Shown: one piece after another, positions 1 to 8,375 of the stretch | Layout: each line of letters begins with the position of its first letter | Position numbering within the stretch: the stretch's first letter is position 1 | Assembly: GCF_000428825.1 (NCBI RefSeq) | Contig: NZ_AUAR01000013.1 | Coordinates: 62,001-126,000, forward strand | Origin: Desulfomicrobium escambiense DSM 10707 | Lineage (GTDB): Bacteria > Desulfobacterota > Desulfovibrionia > Desulfovibrionales > Desulfomicrobiaceae | Length of the DNA stretch: 64,000 bases | Direction of reading: 5' to 3' | Made by a program: the position numbers and the translations under genes | Notes under the pieces: model-generated | Seen by the model: the letters and a program-made list of their open reading frames with translations, nothing else | Database searches by the model: none | What the model was told of the DNA's origin: nothing

Positions 1-377
1 TCCGAGAGGCCTGTCCCTACAACATTCCGCGTCAGAACGCGGAAACAAAGGTCATGACCAAGTGCACCATGTGCCTTGACCGCGTGCAGAACGGCCTGAA
101 GCCAGCCTGCGTGCAGTCATGCCCCACCGGAACCATGAACTTCGGAGATCGGGACGAAATGCTGGCGTTGGCCGAAAAACGACTGGCCGAGGTGCAGAAG
201 AAATACCCGGACGCGGTGTTGGGCGACGCCGAGTCCACCAGGGTCATCTATCTGTACCAGGTTGATCCCAAATCGTACCACCCGTACTCGGTGGCCGACG
301 CGTCGATGCCCGGCCTCATGAACCGCAAGGCCATGTTCGCCAGACTGTTCGGCTCGAGATCCAGAAGCAAGGCCTAA
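1..377 (+). CDS. fdhB: Formate dehydrogenase iron-sulfur (beta) subunit, C-terminal part
   Basis: The open frame enters from the left edge (codons start at base 3) and ends in TAA at 375-377, so only about the last 124 residues are present. They carry the ferredoxin-type cysteine pattern of formate dehydrogenase beta subunits: CPYNIPR, then TKCTMCLDRV, then PACVQSCPTGTMNFGDR. The family moves electrons from the molybdenum or tungsten catalytic subunit to a cytochrome or quinone partner through four [4Fe-4S] clusters, usually on the periplasmic side in sulfate reducers. The wording around VLGDAESTRVIYLYQ resembles Desulfovibrio-type enzymes (family recall, not a search). A strong terminator follows at once, so this is the last gene of its operon. 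A related oxidoreductase beta subunit is possible because the N-terminal half is missing. Confidence 0.8.
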   Translation, partial: REACPYNIPRQNAETKVMTKCTMCLDRVQNGLKPACVQSCPTGTMNFGDRDEMLALAEKRLAEVQKKYPDAVLGDAESTRVIYLYQVDPKSYHPYSVADASMPGLMNRKAMFARLFGSRSRSKA

Positions 378-394
378 GGGCCTCCTCCATCGGC

Positions 395-427
395 AGGCCG
401 GGAAGGCAACTTCCCGGCCTTTCTTGC
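395..427 (+). terminator. Intrinsic terminator after the formate dehydrogenase gene
   Basis: An 11-bp GC-rich stem (AGGCCGGGAAG / CTTCCCGGCCT) closes a GCAA tetraloop and is followed by a T-rich run (TTTCTT). It sits 17 bases past the stop codon. Confidence 0.9.
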
Positions 428-557
428 GTGCCACTGGCGTGTTCGACATGCCACAAGCGATAGGAGTTTTCGATTGCGGCCCGGCGCATCCATCGCATCA
501 ATCGTTTTGACATAGCCCCAGGTTGCATTCACAGGCTGAATGAAGGAGCACGCCGCA

Positions 558-1349
558 ATGCATATCGAACACATTCTCGAACAGGGCTCCGGAGCCCGCA
601 ACGAAGACTGCCTGATCATGGACGGCAACATCTTCGGTGTGTTCGACGGCGCCACCAGTCTGGACGGGGCCTGTTTCGGGGACGGTGAGAGCGGCGGATC
701 CCTGGCTTCTTCCATCGCCGGGCAGGCATTTCTGCGCAACCATCATCCCCTGCTGCGGCTCGGAGTGGAGGCCAACGACGCCATCAGGGCCGGCATGGAG
801 TCCCGCCGGGTGGACATGTCGAGTCGCCGCGGACTGTGGAGCGCCAGCGCCGCCGTGGTCCGGCTCCGGGACGGGGCCGTCGAGTGGTTCCAGACCGGCG
901 ATTGCCAGGTGGTCTTCATCGACGGGGACGGAGGCTTCAGGCTGCCGGCTGTCAGGGAAGACCACGATTATTCGACCCTGTGCATGATCAGGGAGCGAGG
1001 TCGCTTTCACCCGGAGGTGCAGGCGCTGATTGAGACGGTGCGGGAAGGCATGAACCGCGACTATGGCGTGCTCAATGGAGAGCGGGAGGCGATCGGCTTT
1101 TTCCGTGCGGGCACGGAGCCTGTCGGCAACGTGAAGAGCGTGCTCCTGTTCACCGACGGGCTGGACGTGCCGTGCTCGTCCCCCGCGCGGAAAAAGGACT
1201 ACTCATGTCTGGTGGGCATGGCGTGCGAACTCGGACTGCGCGGACTTCGCGACCACGTGCGCGGCCGCGAGGCTGCCGACCCCGATATCGAGTACTATCC
1301 GCGCTTCAAGATGCACGACGACATCGCCGCTGTCGCAATCCATTTCTAA
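558..1349 (+). CDS. PP2C-family (PPM) serine/threonine phosphatase-like protein
   Basis: This 263-residue protein shows reduced PPM-phosphatase motifs: NEDCLIMDGN and GVFDGATS near the N-terminus (metal-binding Asp residues), LLFTDGLD about two thirds along, and MHDDIAAVAI at the C-terminus. PPM enzymes dephosphorylate Ser/Thr using two metal ions. The protein has no signal peptide or membrane segment and should be cytoplasmic. I chose the ATG at 558 because GAAGGAG at 542-548 is correctly spaced for it; an in-frame ATG at 540 overlaps that Shine-Dalgarno and is unlikely. The gene follows the formate dehydrogenase terminator by about 130 bases. It is convergent with the glycosyltransferase gene, with stop codons overlapping at 1346-1349. 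No cognate kinase is nearby, so the target is unknown. Confidence 0.75.
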   Translation: MHIEHILEQGSGARNEDCLIMDGNIFGVFDGATSLDGACFGDGESGGSLASSIAGQAFLRNHHPLLRLGVEANDAIRAGMESRRVDMSSRRGLWSASAAVVRLRDGAVEWFQTGDCQVVFIDGDGGFRLPAVREDHDYSTLCMIRERGRFHPEVQALIETVREGMNRDYGVLNGEREAIGFFRAGTEPVGNVKSVLLFTDGLDVPCSSPARKKDYSCLVGMACELGLRGLRDHVRGREAADPDIEYYPRFKMHDDIAAVAIHF

Positions 1350-2581
1350 ACCTCCGCTTGAGCGTTCATGGCGTTCCCGTACACCACTTCGACGCGGGCG
1401 TAGATGCCCTCCCAACCGAAGGGCTCCGTGGTTATGCGGACATAGTCCTGGTCAATTCCCACTCCCCTCGTCACATCCGCGACGGCGTCCCGCAGCGCCC
1501 GCGACAGCCGCAGTTCCAGCAGCGGTTCGTCGGCCTTGAACGGTCTGTCCACGGTCTCCAGGGGTGGCAGTTCCACCATGCGCACCATGGGCGGCGGCGA
1601 GTCGCCGAACAGCTCCCTGGAACCGGGCAGGTCCGTGGTCACGATCCGGCAGCCGCAGGCCATGGCTTCCAGCAGGACCAGCGGCAGGCCCTCGAAGAAC
1701 GAGGGTAGCACGAAGATGTCGCTTAGCCGCATGAGGCCCCCGAGTTCCCGGTGGGACAGAACGCCGTGAACCGTGACCCGGTCACCGTGCTCGGCGGCCA
1801 GCCGCAGGCACAGGTCCCGTTCCGCCCCGCTGCCGCCGCCCACCAGATGCAGGTGCCACGGCGCCTCGACCTGGCGCAGGCTGCGCAGGAGCCAGGGCAC
1901 GCCCTTGGAGGAATCGAGCTTGCCCGCGTAGAGTAGCTGCACCCGGCCGGGAATCCGGTCCCGGCCCTCGGAGAAAAAACACAGTTCGTTGTACCCGCCG
2001 CTGATGACGTCCACCCTGTCCGGGTCGATGTCCAGCAGGTCCACGATCTCCCTTTTCTGCTGCCCGAAGAGCGCGATGATGCGATCGATGCGTTGCAGCG
2101 GCCCGATCAGGGCGTTCCCCAGGTCAGGGCAGAGGCGATGCTGCCGCAGGCATGAACCGTGACAGGTGGTCACCAGGGGGATGTGCGGCGCGGCTTCGCG
2201 GGTCTCGGCCGTGACCATCCAGAGGTGGTTGCTGTGGATGACGTCCGGCCTGAAGTCGGCCACGGCTGCAGCGACGATCCTGCGGAAGGCCGCCCTGTAC
2301 TCGATGACCTGCAGCCTGGTCAGGGAGGAGCAGACCGTGCTGGGGTACGGCATGACGTCGCTCATGCCCATGACCGGGAAATCGAGGTCGTGCCCGTCGA
2401 AACGGAGCAGTTTAACGTGCCGCGGCGCGATCAGTTCGGCCGGCACCGCGAAGTCCGCGGACACTCCGGCCACGAGGAACGGCTCATGCCCCCTGGCGCG
2501 GCCCTGCAGGATCATTTCCTGGACGTATTTCCCGCTGCCCGTGAAGTCCGGCTTCTGGCTGAGGACGTGGAGAATTCTCAT
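1346..2581 (-). CDS. Glycosyltransferase family 4 (GT-B fold)
   Basis: This 411-residue protein begins MRILHVLSQKPDFTGSGKYV, a GT4-type N-terminus. It carries LLYAGKLDSSKGVPWLLRSL at the start of the donor-binding domain and VLPSFFEGLPLVLLEAMACG, the E-x7-E signature that contacts the nucleotide sugar. Such enzymes retain the sugar configuration and build LPS, capsule or glycolipid sugars at the inner face of the membrane. The frame extends further upstream, but the ATG at 2581 gives the canonical N-terminus. It lies 79 bases after a sensor kinase on the same strand and may be its third operon gene, which would link the two-component system to surface glycans (inference). Acceptor and donor sugars cannot be read from the sequence. 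Confidence 0.85.
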   Translation of the reverse strand: MRILHVLSQKPDFTGSGKYVQEMILQGRARGHEPFLVAGVSADFAVPAELIAPRHVKLLRFDGHDLDFPVMGMSDVMPYPSTVCSSLTRLQVIEYRAAFRRIVAAAVADFRPDVIHSNHLWMVTAETREAAPHIPLVTTCHGSCLRQHRLCPDLGNALIGPLQRIDRIIALFGQQKREIVDLLDIDPDRVDVISGGYNELCFFSEGRDRIPGRVQLLYAGKLDSSKGVPWLLRSLRQVEAPWHLHLVGGGSGAERDLCLRLAAEHGDRVTVHGVLSHRELGGLMRLSDIFVLPSFFEGLPLVLLEAMACGCRIVTTDLPGSRELFGDSPPPMVRMVELPPLETVDRPFKADEPLLELRLSRALRDAVADVTRGVGIDQDYVRITTEPFGWEGIYARVEVVYGNAMNAQAEV

Positions 2582-2660
2582 GGCCTGCGTCCAACGCTTC
2601 CTGCACTGTCCCCGTGACGGGGTGCGGGTTGATTTTGATCGTTCCCGGGGGTGCACAACC

Positions 2661-3950
2661 TCATCCGTTTCGGGCCTCATCCATAGCCCGGCACGCGCCA
2701 AACGAAATCCTGAAACACGCCCCGGTCTCCTGACAGCTCGGGGCCGCGATCTCCCAGCCGTTGTGCTCGCAGATGCGCTTGACCAACGACAGCCCGAGCC
2801 CCAGGCCTTCGCCCCTGGCGGCCGCGCCGCGCACGAAGGGTTCGAAGATGCGGTCCCTCTCATGCTCGAGAATCCCCATGCCCGTGTCTTCGACCCTGAA
2901 GCCGTTCCGTTCCAGGACAAGGCGCACCGTGCCGCCGGCCGTGTAATGCAGCGCGTTGCGCAGCAGGTTGGCCATGACCGTGCGCAGGAAAGTCGGGTTG
3001 TGGCCGGCCGTGTCCGCTCCTTCGTCGATCAGCTCGAATGCCAGTCCCTTGGCGCGGATCGCTGGCTCCCACAATTCGGCCTGTTCACGCGCAACGTCGG
3101 CCAGCGTGGCCGCCTCAGCGGCTTCGGCCGGGCCTGACCGCGCGAGCAGCAGGAATGTCCGGACCAGGTCGTTCATGTCCCGCGCGGACCGGGCCATGCG
3201 TTCGAGCTGCGCGCGCTGGCCGTCCTGAAGCGGCTGTTCGAGCAGCAGTTCGCACGATGTCGAGATGACCATCAGCGGCGTGCGCAGCTCGTGGCTGACG
3301 TCGCTGGTGAAGAGGCGCTCGCGTTCGATGGACCGGCGGAGCCGTCCAAGGGTCGTGTCGAAGGCGGCCGCCAGATGCCCGATTTCGTCGTCCGCATAGT
3401 CCGGGGCCAGCGGGGCCGTGCTGGTGTCGAGCTGGTCCGGGTGCCGGACCTGTCCGGCGAGCCTGGCTACCGGCGCCATGACCTGCCGGGCCATGACCAC
3501 GCCAAGGCCCCAGGACAGGACGATGCACAGCAGAAAGCCCGCCAGAACCACCGAGAAGAGAATCTTCTCCCTTTCCTCGAAATCCCGTTGGTCCTGCAGA
3601 AGCATGTACCGCGCGCCGTTGGCCTCCAGGACGTAGACGTAGGTGGCCTCGTTCTCCTCCTCGATTTCCGTGAACCCCTCGGGATAGTCTGCGAAACGTT
3701 CCGGGATTGGATGATCTGCCGAGTTCGAGGCGAAAAAGCGGGTTCGGGCGTCGAGGCGCGGCTCCCTGCCGGCCTTGATGTCCTCGTGGAGGACCATGTT
3801 CAGCTTGCCGCGCAGCTCTTTCGAGATGAGCTGATCCTCGACGAAATGGACCACGGCCACGATCCCAAGGGAAAAGGAGCCGCTGACGACCACGGTCATG
3901 AGCACGAAGGCGATGGCGATGCGCCGGGAAAAGGGGAGCCTAGAGGTCAT
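2661..3950 (-). CDS. Sensor histidine kinase (OmpR-partner type)
   Basis: This 429-residue membrane kinase has a first transmembrane segment around residues 11-33, a periplasmic sensor stretch of about 100 residues (acidic, with TEIEEENEATYVYV), a second membrane segment around 135-158, and a HAMP-like linker. The HisKA box SDVSHELRTPL follows (phospho-acceptor His near residue 220), then an ATPase domain with NLLRNALHY (N box), VEDTGMGI (G1) and GLGLGLSLV (G2). The ATG at 3950 overlaps the end of the response-regulator gene by 11 bases, so the two are translationally coupled. The acidic periplasmic patch recalls kinases that sense cations or antimicrobial peptides (PhoQ/PmrB logic), but the ligand is inference. 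The divergent neighbouring operon of envelope-modifying enzymes is the obvious candidate target. Confidence 0.9.
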   Translation of the reverse strand: MTSRLPFSRRIAIAFVLMTVVVSGSFSLGIVAVVHFVEDQLISKELRGKLNMVLHEDIKAGREPRLDARTRFFASNSADHPIPERFADYPEGFTEIEEENEATYVYVLEANGARYMLLQDQRDFEEREKILFSVVLAGFLLCIVLSWGLGVVMARQVMAPVARLAGQVRHPDQLDTSTAPLAPDYADDEIGHLAAAFDTTLGRLRRSIERERLFTSDVSHELRTPLMVISTSCELLLEQPLQDGQRAQLERMARSARDMNDLVRTFLLLARSGPAEAAEAATLADVAREQAELWEPAIRAKGLAFELIDEGADTAGHNPTFLRTVMANLLRNALHYTAGGTVRLVLERNGFRVEDTGMGILEHERDRIFEPFVRGAAARGEGLGLGLSLVKRICEHNGWEIAAPSCQETGACFRISFGACRAMDEARNG

Positions 3951-4623
3951 CGGCCGTCTCCGCCAGTCGGAACCCGATACCGTGCACCGTGTGCAGCAGC
4001 GGCGAGCCGAAGGGCTTGTCCACAACCTGGCGCAGCTGGTGGATGTGGCTGCGCAGGCTGTCACTGTCGGGGCAGTCGTCGCCCCAGAGCTCACGCTCCA
4101 GTTCCTCGCGGCGAACCACGGCCGGGCTTTTGCGCATCAGGATCTCCAGCAGCTTCAGCCCGAAGGGATGCGGCTTGAGCGTTTTCCCCGCGCGGCGGAC
4201 CTGCAGGGTCTCCACATCGAAGGAAAGGTCGCCGACCCGCAACTCGCGGCCCCGCCCCCCCCTGCTCCTGCGCAGCACGGCCTGGATGCGCGCGTGCAGT
4301 TCGGACAGGGCGAAGGGCTTGACGAGATAGTCGTCGGCGCCGGTGCCGAACCCGCGGATGCGGTCGTCCAGCGTGTCGCGGGCCGTGAGCATGATGATCG
4401 GGACGTCGAGCCGGGCGTCCTCGCGCAACCGTCTGCAAATCTGGAAACCGTCGATGCCGGGCAGCATGACGTCCAGCACGATCAGGTCGTAGGTCTGGGT
4501 TGCGGCCAGGTGCAGGCCTCCGAGCCCGTCCTGGGCGCAGTCGACGCTGTACCCCTTGAGCTGGAGGTAATCGAGCACGTTGGCGAGGATGTCGGGGTTG
4601 TCTTCAACGATCAGGATGCGCAT
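3940..4623 (-). CDS. OmpR/PhoB-family response regulator
   Basis: This 227-residue regulator has an N-terminal receiver domain with acidic pocket EDN at residues 7-9, phospho-acceptor Asp51 (LIVLDVMLPG) and the conserved Lys in DYLVKPF. A C-terminal winged-helix DNA-binding domain carries RREELERELWGDD and SLRSHIHQLRQVVD. It is the first gene of its operon and overlaps the kinase start by 11 bases. Its start codon faces the LtaS-like gene across a 103-base intergenic region holding TTTCACGA direct repeats at an 11-base pitch. Family members bind such tandem half-sites as head-to-tail dimers, so self-regulation and control of the divergent operon are both plausible. Confidence 0.93.
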   Translation of the reverse strand: MRILIVEDNPDILANVLDYLQLKGYSVDCAQDGLGGLHLAATQTYDLIVLDVMLPGIDGFQICRRLREDARLDVPIIMLTARDTLDDRIRGFGTGADDYLVKPFALSELHARIQAVLRRSRGGRGRELRVGDLSFDVETLQVRRAGKTLKPHPFGLKLLEILMRKSPAVVRREELERELWGDDCPDSDSLRSHIHQLRQVVDKPFGSPLLHTVHGIGFRLAETADDL

Positions 4624-4645
4624 GGATGCGGGCCTTGGATTGGGG

Positions 4646-4672
4646 TTTCACGAATTTTTCACGACGGCACGA
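4646..4672. promoter_or_regulatory. Tandem direct repeat, candidate response-regulator operator
   Basis: TTTCACGA occurs at 4646-4653 and again at 4657-4664, exactly 11 bases apart; a third CACGA lies at 4668-4672. Head-to-tail sites one helical turn apart are the usual binding pattern of OmpR/PhoB-family regulators. The repeats lie in the divergent region between the response-regulator gene and the LtaS-like gene. Confidence 0.5.
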
Positions 4673-4701
4673 CATTAAGCTCACGGCCGGGCGGGTAGTA
4701 T
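4673..4701 (+). promoter_or_regulatory. Possible activator-dependent promoter of the envelope operon
   Basis: TAGTAT at 4696-4701 fits a -10 box. The -35 position 17 bases upstream reads CATTAA, a poor match, and lies directly beside the TTTCACGA repeats. A weak -35 touching activator sites is typical of regulator-dependent promoters. It would give a leader of only about 20 bases before the GGAGGA at 4715-4720. Confidence 0.35.
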
Positions 4702-4726
4702 GGGACAACACCATGGAGGAATGCAC

Positions 4727-6727
4727 ATGTCCCTTGTACGATATGCCCAGGTCCGCTGTTTGGCCATCATCCTGGGCGCCTGGTTGGCCGTTTTTTCTCT
4801 GACACGCCTCGTTTTGCTGGCAAGTCATCTGGGCGATGTCAATGCCGGCGTGGTCGGCATGCTGGGCATCTTCGGCCTCGGCCTGGTCCATGACCTGAGT
4901 TTCCTCAGCTATGCGGCGCTGCCCGTGGCACTGCATTTCGCCCTGTGCCCGGCATCGGTCTGGGAATCAGGGTGGCACAAGGGCCTGCTGCGCGGCCTGA
5001 TGGGGGTCAGCCTTTTCGTCATGCTCTTCACGGCCGTCTCGGAATGGCTGTTCTGGGACGAGTTCGGCGTACGATTCAACTTCATCGCCGTCGACTACCT
5101 CGTCTATTCGAACGAAGTCATCAACAACATCCTCGAATCGTACCCCGTCTATCCCCTCCTGGCCATGCTCGTCGTGCTCTCGGCGGCCGGGGTCGCCCTG
5201 TCGGGCAAGGTCATGGACAGGGCCTTCAGGGCGCCCCAGCTGTCGCGGCGCGGTCGATGGCGGCTGCTCGCGACCGTCGCCGGGACGAGCCTTCTTGTGA
5301 CCGCATTCGTGGGGCAGAATTTCGCCGCAGGCGGCAGCACCATGCAGCGCGAACTCGCGGCCAACGGCCCGTTCCAGTTCTTCGCGGCGTTCCGCAACAA
5401 CGAACTCGACTACGCCCAGCTCTATGCCACCCTGCCGGACGAGGAAGTCGGGGCGTTGCTGCGCCGGGAGGTGGCCGAACCCGGCGCCCGCTTCGTCAGC
5501 GACGACCCGCAGGACATTCGCCGCAAAATCGACAACCCGGGAGCCTTCCGGCGCATGAACGTCATCGTCGTCACGATCGAGAGTTTGAGCGCGAAATATC
5601 TCGGCTGTTTTGGCGATGAGCGGGGCCTGACCCCAAATCTGGACCACCTCAAATCCGAGAGTCTCTTTTTCCGCAATTTCTACGCGACTGGCACACGCAC
5701 GGACCGGGGCCTTGAGGCCATCACCCTGTCCATGCCCCCGACCCCCGGGCGCTCCATCGTCAAGCGCCTGGGACGGGAATCCGGGTACGCGAGCCTCGGC
5801 CGCCAACTGGAAGCGCGGGGTTACGACAGCGTCTTCCTGTACGGCGGGCGCGGCTATTTCGACAACATGAACGCCTTCTTCGGCGGCAACGGGTACCGCA
5901 TCATCGACCAGACGAGCGTTCCGGAGGAGGAAATCACCTTCAAGAACGCCTGGGGCATGTGCGACGAGGACCTATACGCCCAGGCCCTACGGCAGGCGGA
6001 CATCGACCACGCCGTGGGCAGGCCGTTTTTCCTCCAGCTCATGACCACGTCCAACCACCGGCCCTACACCTACCCCGAAGGCCGCATCGACATCCCGTCG
6101 GGGTACGGCCGTGAGGGGGCCGTCAAATACGCGGACCACGCCATCGGCGCATTCCTGAAAGAAGCGCGTCACCGCCCTTGGTTCGGGTCCACGGTTTTCG
6201 TCTTCGTCGCGGACCACACAGCGAACAGCGCCGGCAAGGAAGACCTGCCAGTGGAGAAGTACCGCATCCCCCTCTTCATTTTAGCGCCCGGAATCCTCGA
6301 ACCGCGTGAAGTACCGACGTTGGCTAGCCAGATCGACCTGGCCCCGACCCTGCTCGGCCTGCTGAACCTCGACTACACTTCGACCTTCTTCGGCCGGGAC
6401 GTGCTGCGCGAGGATGCCTCGGTAGGCCGAGCGCTCATCGGCAATTACCAACATCTGGGCCTCTTTGACGGGCACAACCTCGCCATCCTGAGTCCGAAAA
6501 AGGGAATTCGCCGCCACGACGACGCCCTGGGCCTGAGCGACGAATCGGCCGGCAGCGAGCAGGACCCCCTCGTGCGTAGGGACATCGCCTACTTCCAGGG
6601 CGCAAGCCACATGTTCCAGCATGGCCTCCTGCGCTGGTCCCCTGACGCCATGTTGAAGGCGGACGATGGGGAAACGTCGCCAGCAGGCGCTGCCACGCTC
6701 CCGTCGCCGACGCACAAGGAGGGCTGA
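4727..6727 (+). CDS. LtaS/MdoB-like phosphoglycerol (or phosphoethanolamine) transferase, alkaline-phosphatase superfamily
   Basis: This 666-residue protein has about five N-terminal membrane segments (from residue 10 to about 190) followed by a large periplasmic sulfatase-fold domain. The metal and nucleophile motif is NVIVVTIESLSAKYLGCFGD, and the catalytic Thr region is ATGTRTDRGLEAITLSMPPT, as in LtaS-family enzymes. FVADHTAN supplies late metal ligands. The family transfers a phospho-head group from a membrane phospholipid to a surface glycan or lipid. GGAGGA at 4715-4720 favours the ATG at 4727 over in-frame ATGs at 4721 and 4700. It is the first gene of a four-gene operon and overlaps the next gene by one base (TGATG). 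Which head group and acceptor are used cannot be decided here; the ArnT-like and lipid A-like neighbours suggest LPS or lipid A. Confidence 0.85.
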   Translation: MSLVRYAQVRCLAIILGAWLAVFSLTRLVLLASHLGDVNAGVVGMLGIFGLGLVHDLSFLSYAALPVALHFALCPASVWESGWHKGLLRGLMGVSLFVMLFTAVSEWLFWDEFGVRFNFIAVDYLVYSNEVINNILESYPVYPLLAMLVVLSAAGVALSGKVMDRAFRAPQLSRRGRWRLLATVAGTSLLVTAFVGQNFAAGGSTMQRELAANGPFQFFAAFRNNELDYAQLYATLPDEEVGALLRREVAEPGARFVSDDPQDIRRKIDNPGAFRRMNVIVVTIESLSAKYLGCFGDERGLTPNLDHLKSESLFFRNFYATGTRTDRGLEAITLSMPPTPGRSIVKRLGRESGYASLGRQLEARGYDSVFLYGGRGYFDNMNAFFGGNGYRIIDQTSVPEEEITFKNAWGMCDEDLYAQALRQADIDHAVGRPFFLQLMTTSNHRPYTYPEGRIDIPSGYGREGAVKYADHAIGAFLKEARHRPWFGSTVFVFVADHTANSAGKEDLPVEKYRIPLFILAPGILEPREVPTLASQIDLAPTLLGLLNLDYTSTFFGRDVLREDASVGRALIGNYQHLGLFDGHNLAILSPKKGIRRHDDALGLSDESAGSEQDPLVRRDIAYFQGASHMFQHGLLRWSPDAMLKADDGETSPAGAATLPSPTHKEG

Positions 6728-8343
6728 TGACTGCAGATCGATCTCGCCTGATTCCTCTGCTGGGAGCCCTGGTCGGCCTGGCGCTCCTGCTGTACGCCAC
6801 GCTCTTCGCGCACCGGGACGTGCTCGGCGTGGACATCATGGAGGCCCGCAACCTGATCACGGCCCGGGAAATGATCGAGACGGGACATTGGCTCCTGCCC
6901 ACGTTGCACGGGGAGCCGCGCCTGGCCAAGCCGCCCTTGCCGACCTGGCTCACGGCAGCGGCCATGCTCACCGGCAACGAAGGGCAGGACACGGACCTGT
7001 CCGTGAACCGCATACCGTCGGCCCTGGCCGGATTGCTTCTTGCTGTATCGCTCTTCGGGCTGACCCGCCACTGGACCAGGAGTACGGCCGCCGCCGCGTG
7101 GGCCACGGCCTTTTTGGCCACCAGTTACATGTTCGTGCTCATGGCCCGGCGCAACAGCTGGGACATCTACTGCCACGCCTTCATGCTGGCTGCCCTGTGG
7201 GGCGTGGCGGTGATTGTCGACTCGCCCGGTCCCAGAAGAAAATTGGCCGCAGGGACGGGGCTGCTGCTCGGTCTGTCCGGCCTGAGCAAAGGGCCGGTCA
7301 GTTACTATGCCCTGCTGCTGCCCTTTGCCGTGTCCTTCGTCTCGACAGGCGGCTTGAACGGGGTCCGGGCGCACGGGAAGGAACTGGGTCTGGCTCTTGG
7401 AATCGGAATCGCGCTGTCATCCGTCTGGTTTGCGGCCGCCTGGCTGGCCATGCCGCATGACTTCTCCCGCATGGTGGCCACGGAGCAGGCGGCCTGGATC
7501 GTGGAGCATACCAAGCCGTTCTGGTTCTACCTGCAATTTCCGCTCATGACGGGAATCTGGGTCCTGCTTGCCTGCGCCGCGCTTTGGCCGGGTCATGCGC
7601 GCCCGCTGATCGAACCGTTGCTGCCCTACTGGCGTCCGGTGCTGTGGAGTTTCGGCTGCGTCCTGTTGCTCATGCTCGTCCCGGAAAAGAAGGACCGGTA
7701 TCTGCTGCCCGTTCTCATCCCGCTTTGCCAGCTCATGGGCGTGTACGTGACGGGCTTGCTGCGCGACACGCACAAAGGCGGACGTTTGGGACGCATGCTT
7801 GTACAGGCGAACGCCGCGGTTTTCGGGTTTGTGTGCCTTGCTGTACCGATGGCACTGATCTGGTTGCGGCCACGATTTCCCGCCCTGGACGGTCTTGAAC
7901 TGGCCGCAGTCGCGCTGGCGGCCGCACTGGCTGCGGCGCTTCTGTACCGGCTCTGCCGCTCGCAGCATCCGACGGCTCTCTTCATGGCCGAGTTCTCGAT
8001 CCTTGGCATGTGCTGCCTGGCGCTGCCGGCCATTGTTCAGCCCGCCGCTGGGGACATGTCCATGCCTCTCGCGGAGATCCGCTCTTTCACCGCGGACGGA
8101 CCCGTCTTTTCCGACAGATCCCTCAAGTTCCAGGACGCGTGGGTCATCGGCAAGAAGCCTTTGGAACCTGACGAGTACTCCAGCATTGAACTCCCTGACA
8201 AAATTTACTTTGTTTCGCGCAGGGACAATCCTGCTCTGCCGGATATGCTGCAGGGGTATGGGCCTATGGAGCGATTGGCTGTGTCCGATTTTTCAGGGCA
8301 GAACATGTATTTTGTCACTCTCAAACGTCATAAAACGGAATAG
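6727..8343 (+). CDS. ArnT/PMT-type membrane glycosyltransferase (GT83-like)
   Basis: This 538-residue polytopic membrane protein has about 11-12 hydrophobic segments. Its first periplasmic loop contains VDIMEARNLITAREM and GEPRLAKPPLPTW, the ArnT/PMT pattern in which an acidic residue is catalytic and the KPPL motif binds the polyprenyl-phosphate sugar. ArnT moves 4-amino-4-deoxy-L-arabinose from undecaprenyl phosphate to lipid A on the periplasmic side; relatives use other sugars and acceptors. The start codon overlaps the stop of the LtaS-like gene, so translation is coupled. No arnBCAD genes are present, so a different sugar donor is likely. Confidence 0.85.
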   Translation: MTADRSRLIPLLGALVGLALLLYATLFAHRDVLGVDIMEARNLITAREMIETGHWLLPTLHGEPRLAKPPLPTWLTAAAMLTGNEGQDTDLSVNRIPSALAGLLLAVSLFGLTRHWTRSTAAAAWATAFLATSYMFVLMARRNSWDIYCHAFMLAALWGVAVIVDSPGPRRKLAAGTGLLLGLSGLSKGPVSYYALLLPFAVSFVSTGGLNGVRAHGKELGLALGIGIALSSVWFAAAWLAMPHDFSRMVATEQAAWIVEHTKPFWFYLQFPLMTGIWVLLACAALWPGHARPLIEPLLPYWRPVLWSFGCVLLLMLVPEKKDRYLLPVLIPLCQLMGVYVTGLLRDTHKGGRLGRMLVQANAAVFGFVCLAVPMALIWLRPRFPALDGLELAAVALAAALAAALLYRLCRSQHPTALFMAEFSILGMCCLALPAIVQPAAGDMSMPLAEIRSFTADGPVFSDRSLKFQDAWVIGKKPLEPDEYSSIELPDKIYFVSRRDNPALPDMLQGYGPMERLAVSDFSGQNMYFVTLKRHKTE

Positions 8344-8375
8344 TACGATCTTTTTCCGTCACATTTTCCGAGAAG

